DNA from: Bacillus sp. N13C7
Lineage (GTDB): Bacteria; Bacillota; Bacilli; Bacillales; Bacillaceae
Reading direction: 5' to 3'
Assembly: GCF_026790065.1 (NCBI RefSeq)
Contig: NZ_JALAMO010000013.1
Location: 62,001-126,000, forward strand
DNA length: 64,000 bases
A program made the position numbers and the translations under genes. The notes under the pieces were generated by a model. That model saw only the letters and a program-made list of their open reading frames with translations. It did not search any database and had not been told where the DNA came from. Below, piece after piece: positions 59,101 to 64,000 of the stretch (position 1 is its first letter; each line of letters starts with the position of its first letter).

Positions 59101-59463
59101 TTATTTAATTTTTGACACCCACTCTGCCATATCATCCAGCTTATCAGCCGGAACAAGACCGGAAGGCATTCCATTACCGCCTTTTTCAATCTTTGTTTTA
59201 ATTTCAGCGACATCCTTCTTATCCCCTACACCTTTTAAGCTCGGACCCGAAACACCTTCATAATTTTCACCGTGGCACGCGATGCAGTTTGCCTTGTAAA
59301 TCTCCTCCGGTGAAGCGTTTGCATCATCTTTTTCGGCAGATTTGCTTTCTCCGCCGCTTGCAATCTCTTGAGAGTCGTCAAGCCCCTTTACTGATAAAAA
59401 GAAAGTCAGACCAATACCTAAAACAGCGATCAGTAAAAATGGAATAAGCGGATTCCATTTCAT
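59101..59463 (-). CDS. cccA: Membrane-anchored cytochrome c550 (CccA)
   Basis: The 120-residue protein has one N-terminal membrane anchor (about 4-24), a flexible linker rich in Ser, Glu and Asp, and a c-type cytochrome domain with heme motif CIACH and the distal Met in GGNGMPSGLVP. It carries electrons on the outer face of the membrane. ATG follows GGGGGAAGGGAA. Confidence 0.94.
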   Translation of the reverse strand: MKWNPLIPFLLIAVLGIGLTFFLSVKGLDDSQEIASGGESKSAEKDDANASPEEIYKANCIACHGENYEGVSGPSLKGVGDKKDVAEIKTKIEKGGNGMPSGLVPADKLDDMAEWVSKIK

Positions 59464-59756
59464 TTCCCTTCCCCCTTTTTGATCCTTCCCCTATGTAAAC
59501 ACTTCTAATTCTAACTTATTTTTACAAAAAGTAAATGGATTGCTATGCAAAAGTTTTTTATTCACACATTATACAAAATTGAATAGAATCCTGCCTATTT
59601 CTCTAATATCCTTTTTGTTCTATTGTATAATGTATTGTATACGCTTACAATAGTAAATATGGAATCCATTTTTGAAATTTTTCTCTGCAATGTTCATTTG
59701 CAAATGACATCATTTTTCAGTAAAATAAAGGCATATTATCCATATATCTTTTTAAT
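59464..59756. other. Intergenic region cccA-sigA
   Basis: About 290 A/T-rich bases with no credible gene on either strand. Minus-strand TTTACT-N16-TAGAAT near 59535-59508 and several TATAAT-like sites are candidate cccA promoters. I see no repeat or conserved RNA structure. Confidence 0.5.
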
Positions 59757-59787
59757 AAAAAAGAAGAACGGATCTGCAAGACCCGTT
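59757..59787 (-). terminator. Terminator after sigA
   Basis: AACGGGTCT / AGATCCGTT stem, followed on the minus strand by a T-rich run. Confidence 0.83.
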
Positions 59788-59792
59788 CCATC

Positions 59793-60908
59793 TTATTCGA
59801 GGAAATCTTTCAAACGTTTACTTCTGCTAGGATGTCTTAGTTTCCGCAACGCTTTAGCTTCGATTTGTCGAATACGCTCTCTCGTTACTCCAAATACCTT
59901 GCCGACCTCTTCTAATGTTCTTGTACGGCCGTCATCAAGACCGAATCGAAGACGCAATACATTTTCTTCACGATCAGTTAACGTATCAAGCACATCTTCC
60001 AGCTGCTCTTTCAATAGCTCATATGCGGCGTGGTCTGATGGTGAAGTTGCTTCTTGGTCTTCAATGAAATCACCAAGGTGTGAGTCATCCTCTTCACCAA
60101 TTGGTGTTTCCAGCGATACCGGCTCTTGTGCGATCTTTAAAATTTCGCGTACTTTTTCAGGTGTTAAATCCATATCTTCCGCAATTTCTTCAGGTGTAGG
60201 CTCTCTGCCTAAATCTTGCAGTAATTGACGCTGCACACGGATTAATTTATTAATGGTTTCAACCATATGAACGGGAATCCGGATCGTTCTTGCCTGATCG
60301 GCAATGGCGCGAGTAATCGCCTGTCTGATCCACCACGTTGCATACGTACTGAATTTATAACCTTTGCGGTAGTCAAATTTTTCAACGGCTTTCATCAGGC
60401 CCATGTTGCCTTCCTGAATCAGGTCAAGGAACAGCATTCCGCGTCCGACATACCGTTTTGCGATACTGACAACAAGCCGCAGGTTCGCTTCAGCCAATCT
60501 GCGTTTAGATTCTTCGTCACCTTCTTCAATCTTTTGAGCATAGGCGATTTCTTCTTTTGCAGAAAGAAGGTTAACCCGGCCGATTTCCTTTAGATACATA
60601 CGAACTGGGTCATTAATTTTGACACCAGGCGGTACACTTAGGTCATTAAGGTCAAATTCTTCTTCGGCTTTGGCAAGCTGCTGAATATTAGGATCTTCTG
60701 TTTCTTCATTCTCACTAATTAATTCAACACCTTGTTCACCTAAAAATTCATAATACTCATCCATTTGGTCTGATTCAATTTCAAAGCTGGACATACGCTC
60801 AGCAATTTCTTCATATGTCAAAACGCCACGTTTTTTACCTGACTCTGTTAATTGCTCTTTTACTTGGTCGAATGTTAATTCTGTTTCGTGGGTTTGTTTA
60901 TCAGCCAT
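59793..60908 (-). CDS. sigA: Primary sigma factor SigA (RpoD)
   Basis: The 371-residue housekeeping sigma-70 has region 1.2 ([20 protein letters not shown]), region 2 ([40 protein letters not shown]), region 3 and region 4 ([40 protein letters not shown]). Start ATG after GGAAGGAGGGATCCATA; an in-frame 40-codon extension is unsupported. Follows dnaG in the macromolecular synthesis operon. Confidence 0.97.
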
Positions 60909-61106
60909 TATGGATCCCTCCTTCCAAAGCTTGCAACGAATTCTATAAGCGGTATGATTCTTATTCGGTCCATTCAGGCGTTTTCTATGTGAACTGCCTT
61001 TAACAATGTGCGAATAATGAAATGACAATTCATGATGAGGTCAAGCGATCTATTTGCTCCTCCGCAAGGAATCATTGCCAATAAATGCTTCTCACCATGT
61101 TCCCAG

Positions 61107-62918
61107 TTATTTTAAAGATCGGTTCAATGTAACGATTTCTTGAGCCAAAGAAGCGGCTCTTAAAAAATCCTTTTGCCTTTCGGCTTCGGCTCTTTCCGCC
61201 TCTTTTTCTTTTATCATTGACCAATTTCTTTGATTCAACACTTTTTTTACATAATCTGATAACTCAGCTTCACTTAACTCCTGATTGATCTGCAGCATTA
61301 AAATATCTGACAAGAGCTGGCTTATATGATCATCCGTCACCCTGGCCATCAGATGCTGAGGCGTCAGCTCAGCTCCCTCTTCGTAAAAAGCATAAAGATA
61401 CGCAGCCAATGCGCGGTGCTCATCAATATTAAATTGAAAGCCTACCCGGTCAATTACTTTTTTGATGACGCCACGATCTCGAAGCATGTGGGCAAGCAAC
61501 AGCCTTTCTGCATTTTCATACGCCGGACGCAGACGTTTTTGCCTTGCTTTTGTCGTCAGATGCGCTCGCCTTGTTTTCGTTTCACCGCCGTTGTCAGCAG
61601 GTTTGTTTTGCTTGCTGAAAACAGTCAGCTGTTCGGCTAAAGATTCCTGTGAAAGTGAAAACTCTGAAGCAAGCTGTTTTACATAGACTTCCTGCTCAAG
61701 AGACCCTGAAAGCGTGCTGATTTCTTTCAGTACGTCTTTAATGTAAGCTAAGCGATCGCCTTCATCGGACAGGTTCTTTCCTTTTCGGAAATATTGCATT
61801 TTGAACGCCATCACGGTGACACTGGCGTCGATAATATCGTTTTTGAATTTTTCCCCGCCGAACTTTTTGATGTAGTCGTCAGGGTCTAACCCGTCAGGAA
61901 TCATTGCAACTCTGACTTTGCAGCCTTTATTTTGCAGAAGCTCAGAAGCTTTTAAAGTGGCTTCATAACCGGCTTTATCAGAGTCATAACAAAGAATGAT
62001 CTCCTCGACATTTCTTCTCAGGATCTTGACATGGTCATCTGTCAGAGACGTTCCCATCGTGGCTATGCTCTCTTTAACACCCGAGTTTACGGCCGATATG
62101 ACATCGGCAAAGCCTTCAAATAAGACTGCTCTTTCCTGCTTTCTGATATGAAGGCGAGCCTTATAAAAGTTGTAAAGCAGTTTGCTTTTATGAAAGAGCG
62201 GTGTTTCAGGACTGTTCATATACTTAGGCTGCTGGCTGCCCAGAGCCCTGCCTGAGAAAGCAACGACGGCCCCGTGATGATCATGGATCGGAAACATGAC
62301 GCGGTTTCTGAAACGGTCAAAATACCCGCTTCCGTCTTCACGCCTGATCAGGAGACCCGCTTTTTCCATTTGCGCCTCACTAAAGCCCCTCTTGACGAGA
62401 AATTTCGTAATGAAGTCCCAAGAATCAAGAGCATAGCCGATCTGAAATTCATCAATCAGCTCTTTCGTAAAACCCCTGGAAAGCAGGTAATCCAATGCCT
62501 CTTGACCTTCTTTTGTATTTATTAACAAATGATGGTAAAATTTCTTCAGGAGCTCATGAGCCTCAGCCATTTTTTGTTCTCCAGAAGATTCTGGCCGGGC
62601 TCCGGAATGGACTGCTATATCATCTGGAAAATCAATTTGGTATTTGTCAGCAAGGTGAGAAACCGACTCGGCAAACGAATAGCCTTCCATTTGCCTTAAA
62701 AAAGAGAAAACATTGCCGCCCGCTCCGCAGCCAAAGCAATGAAAAATCTGTTTATCGGGCGATACGGAAAACGAAGGTGTGCTTTCTCCATGAAAAGGAC
62801 AGAGTCCAAAGTAGTTTCGGCCTTGCTTCTTTAATTGAACATAATCACCTATGACTTCTACAATATCTGCCGACTTTTGCACCTGATCCACAATTTCATC
62901 TGGTATCCGATTTCCCAT
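61107..62918 (-). CDS. dnaG: DNA primase DnaG
   Basis: The 603-residue primase has the N-terminal zinc ribbon [20 protein letters not shown] and CFGCG, the RNA-polymerase core with Toprim region ([20 protein letters not shown] and [10 protein letters not shown]), and a C-terminal helicase-binding part. It synthesises primers for Okazaki fragments. It lies between yqxD and sigA. Confidence 0.97.
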   Translation of the reverse strand: MGNRIPDEIVDQVQKSADIVEVIGDYVQLKKQGRNYFGLCPFHGESTPSFSVSPDKQIFHCFGCGAGGNVFSFLRQMEGYSFAESVSHLADKYQIDFPDDIAVHSGARPESSGEQKMAEAHELLKKFYHHLLINTKEGQEALDYLLSRGFTKELIDEFQIGYALDSWDFITKFLVKRGFSEAQMEKAGLLIRREDGSGYFDRFRNRVMFPIHDHHGAVVAFSGRALGSQQPKYMNSPETPLFHKSKLLYNFYKARLHIRKQERAVLFEGFADVISAVNSGVKESIATMGTSLTDDHVKILRRNVEEIILCYDSDKAGYEATLKASELLQNKGCKVRVAMIPDGLDPDDYIKKFGGEKFKNDIIDASVTVMAFKMQYFRKGKNLSDEGDRLAYIKDVLKEISTLSGSLEQEVYVKQLASEFSLSQESLAEQLTVFSKQNKPADNGGETKTRRAHLTTKARQKRLRPAYENAERLLLAHMLRDRGVIKKVIDRVGFQFNIDEHRALAAYLYAFYEEGAELTPQHLMARVTDDHISQLLSDILMLQINQELSEAELSDYVKKVLNQRNWSMIKEKEAERAEAERQKDFLRAASLAQEIVTLNRSLK

Positions 62919-62951
62919 CTTATAACACTCCGTCGTACATTATTCGATGCT

Positions 62952-63446
62952 TTAGTGCAAAATCCCTTCATCATTCGACAGGATTTTTTGCAGCAGGGTA
63001 ATAAATCGTTCTCGATCTTCTTTATTCAATTTTTTAGGCCCTTTGGCGTATATGCCTTTTCTCCTTTGTTTGCCGGAAAAATGACGGCTCTCAAGAGCAA
63101 AATCAATGGTGCCTTCTTTGTAAAGACGCCCTCTTTCCGACATGACGGAGACATTTCTGTTCAGCAGCAGGGATGCTAATCCGATGTCCTGCGTCACTAC
63201 AATATCTCCCGGTTTTACATGATTTGCGATATATAAATCAGCAGCTTCTTTATGAGGATCAACATACTTCCATTTTTCTTCTTTGCTTCTGGAAAGCTGA
63301 TAATGTTCAAATGAAGCGACAAAAAGAACTTGAACTTCATAATCGGATGCTGTCTGTAAAATTTCATCTTTTACCGGACAAGCATCAGCATCGACAAAAA
63401 TCGTCTTTTCTTGTTCATTAAGAAGAGTAATTCTCCATCCCTCCAT
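62952..63446 (-). CDS. yqxD: DUF188 protein YqxD
   Basis: The 164-residue UPF0178/DUF188 protein begins with a short Glu-rich start [20 protein letters not shown] and has the PIN-like acidic motif [22 protein letters not shown] and a basic end ([20 protein letters not shown]). Related proteins are putative nucleases. ATG follows AGGAGTTTA; the longer frame upstream is unsupported. It opens the dnaG-sigA operon. Confidence 0.85.
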   Translation of the reverse strand: MEGWRITLLNEQEKTIFVDADACPVKDEILQTASDYEVQVLFVASFEHYQLSRSKEEKWKYVDPHKEAADLYIANHVKPGDIVVTQDIGLASLLLNRNVSVMSERGRLYKEGTIDFALESRHFSGKQRRKGIYAKGPKKLNKEDRERFITLLQKILSNDEGILH

Positions 63447-63672
63447 TAAACTCCTGCATAAAAGCAAGCAAAATCGCACATCCTTTATCATTGCGGATGT
63501 ATATGAATTTGTCGAAAAATTTACGGGAGAAATTCTTGACATCTTACCCATAATAGTTTATTCGTATCACACGAACCTTAAACCTAAAATTAATCATTTT
63601 ATCACAATTTTTTATTATAATACAAACTTCACAAAGATGCTATTGTTTTTCATTATTCCCTTTTGGCATAGC

Positions 63673-63698
63673 CAAAAACCCAGGATAGAGCGTCCTGA
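63673..63698 (-). terminator. Terminator after yqfL
   Basis: CAGGACGCTCTATCCTG followed by GGTTTTTGG on the minus strand; the stem is short, the T run modest. Confidence 0.65.
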
Positions 63699-63699
63699 G

Positions 63700-64000
63700 T
63701 TACTTGTTTTTTGTTTTGAGATGATGGATAATATTCGCTGTTTCTTCAACCGCTTTATTTGAAACATCAACAACCTGGCACCCAATCCGATCAACAATCT
63801 TTTCGAAGTATTCCAGTTCCTCTTTAATTCTGTTGATATTTGCATAGATCGCTTTGTCATTAAGCCCGAGCGATTTTAACCGTTCTTTTCTGATATGATT
63901 CAGTTTATCCGGGCTAATCTTTAAGCCGATGCATTTTTTCGGATCAACGTTAAAGAGTTCTTCCGGCGGGTCAACCTCCGGAACAATCGGAACATTGGCA
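63700..64000 (-). CDS. yqfL: PPDK-regulatory-type kinase YqfL, C-terminal fragment
   Basis: The last 100 codons are visible, the start lies beyond 64000. The translation [20 protein letters not shown] followed by [16 protein letters not shown] matches the C-terminal half of the DUF299 pyruvate, phosphate dikinase regulatory family, and the stop is followed by a short terminator. The substrate in Bacillus is unclear, since PPDK itself is uncommon there. Gene order (yqfL then yqxD, dnaG, sigA) supports the call. Confidence 0.88.
   Translation of the reverse strand, partial: ANVPIVPEVDPPEELFNVDPKKCIGLKISPDKLNHIRKERLKSLGLNDKAIYANINRIKEELEYFEKIVDRIGCQVVDVSNKAVEETANIIHHLKTKNK

Noticed and set aside
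59623..60228. 201-codon open frame antisense to the end of sigA
   Set aside because: Ser/Arg-rich shadow of the sigA coding strand that starts in the intergenic region without a ribosome site.
63536..63564. Plus-strand TTGACA with TATTCG 17 bases later
   Set aside because: The -10 is poor and no gene is downstream on that strand; likely chance in A/T-rich sequence.

Overview
The window is chromosomal DNA from a Bacillus of the B. subtilis group. Gene content, order and protein sequences follow the well-known B. subtilis stretch from papA (yqhT)/aroQ through the glycine cleavage operon, sinIR-tasA, comG, pst and zur to sigA-dnaG-yqfL. Ribosome binding sites are strong GGAGG types with ATG, GTG and TTG starts, as expected for low-GC Gram-positives. 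Several proteins (for example TasA, SinI, AroQ) differ at a number of positions from what I remember of strain 168, so this is probably a relative and not 168 itself. No prophage, insertion sequence or CRISPR array is visible.

Layout. 1-5.7 kb: papA start, aroQ, membrane proteins YqhR/YqhQ/YqhP, patatin-like YqhO, manganese regulator MntR, octanoyltransferase LipM and rhodanese YqhL. 5.7-10 kb: gcvT-gcvPA-gcvPB behind a tandem glycine riboswitch. 10.1-12.6 kb: yqhH-yqhG, a SNF2-type ATPase with an uncharacterised partner. 12.6-15.8 kb: biofilm switch (sinI, sinR) and matrix operon (tapA-sipW-tasA) with a palindromic SinR operator. 15.9-20.6 kb: yqzG, yqzE and the seven-gene comG competence pseudopilus operon with a ComK-type box. 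20.6-25.1 kb: a frameshifted CBS-domain gene, CorA-type transporter YqxL, YqhB, stressosome protein RsbRD, a tRNA-Gln gene and the Spx-like regulator MgsR behind a sigma-B promoter. 25.2-37.8 kb: mostly small conserved genes plus YqgS (LtaS paralogue), glucokinase, rhomboid protease GluP, yqgN, rpmGA, a glycosyltransferase pair and yqzCD. 37.8-46.7 kb: PhoP-controlled pst operon, pbpA, yqgE and sodA. 46.8-59.5 kb: yqgC/yqgB/yqfZ, the isoprenoid iron-sulfur enzymes IspG and IspH, Zur, Nfo, DEAD-box helicase CshB, YqfO/TrmK and cytochrome CccA. 59.8-64 kb: the sigA macromolecular synthesis cluster (yqxD-dnaG-sigA) and the end of yqfL.

Connections. LipM (octanoyl transfer to GcvH) sits beside the glycine cleavage operon, whose GcvH needs lipoate. 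SinR, encoded next to tapA-sipW-tasA, represses that operon. PhoP boxes in front of pstS fit phosphate-starvation induction. The most unusual observations are a pilin-like N-terminus encoded in frame upstream of the usual comGF start but lacking any standard start codon, a one-base frameshift in the CBS gene, a homopolymer frameshift at the end of yqgQ, Phe in place of the catalytic Tyr of AroQ, and the uncharacterised yqhH-yqhG pair.
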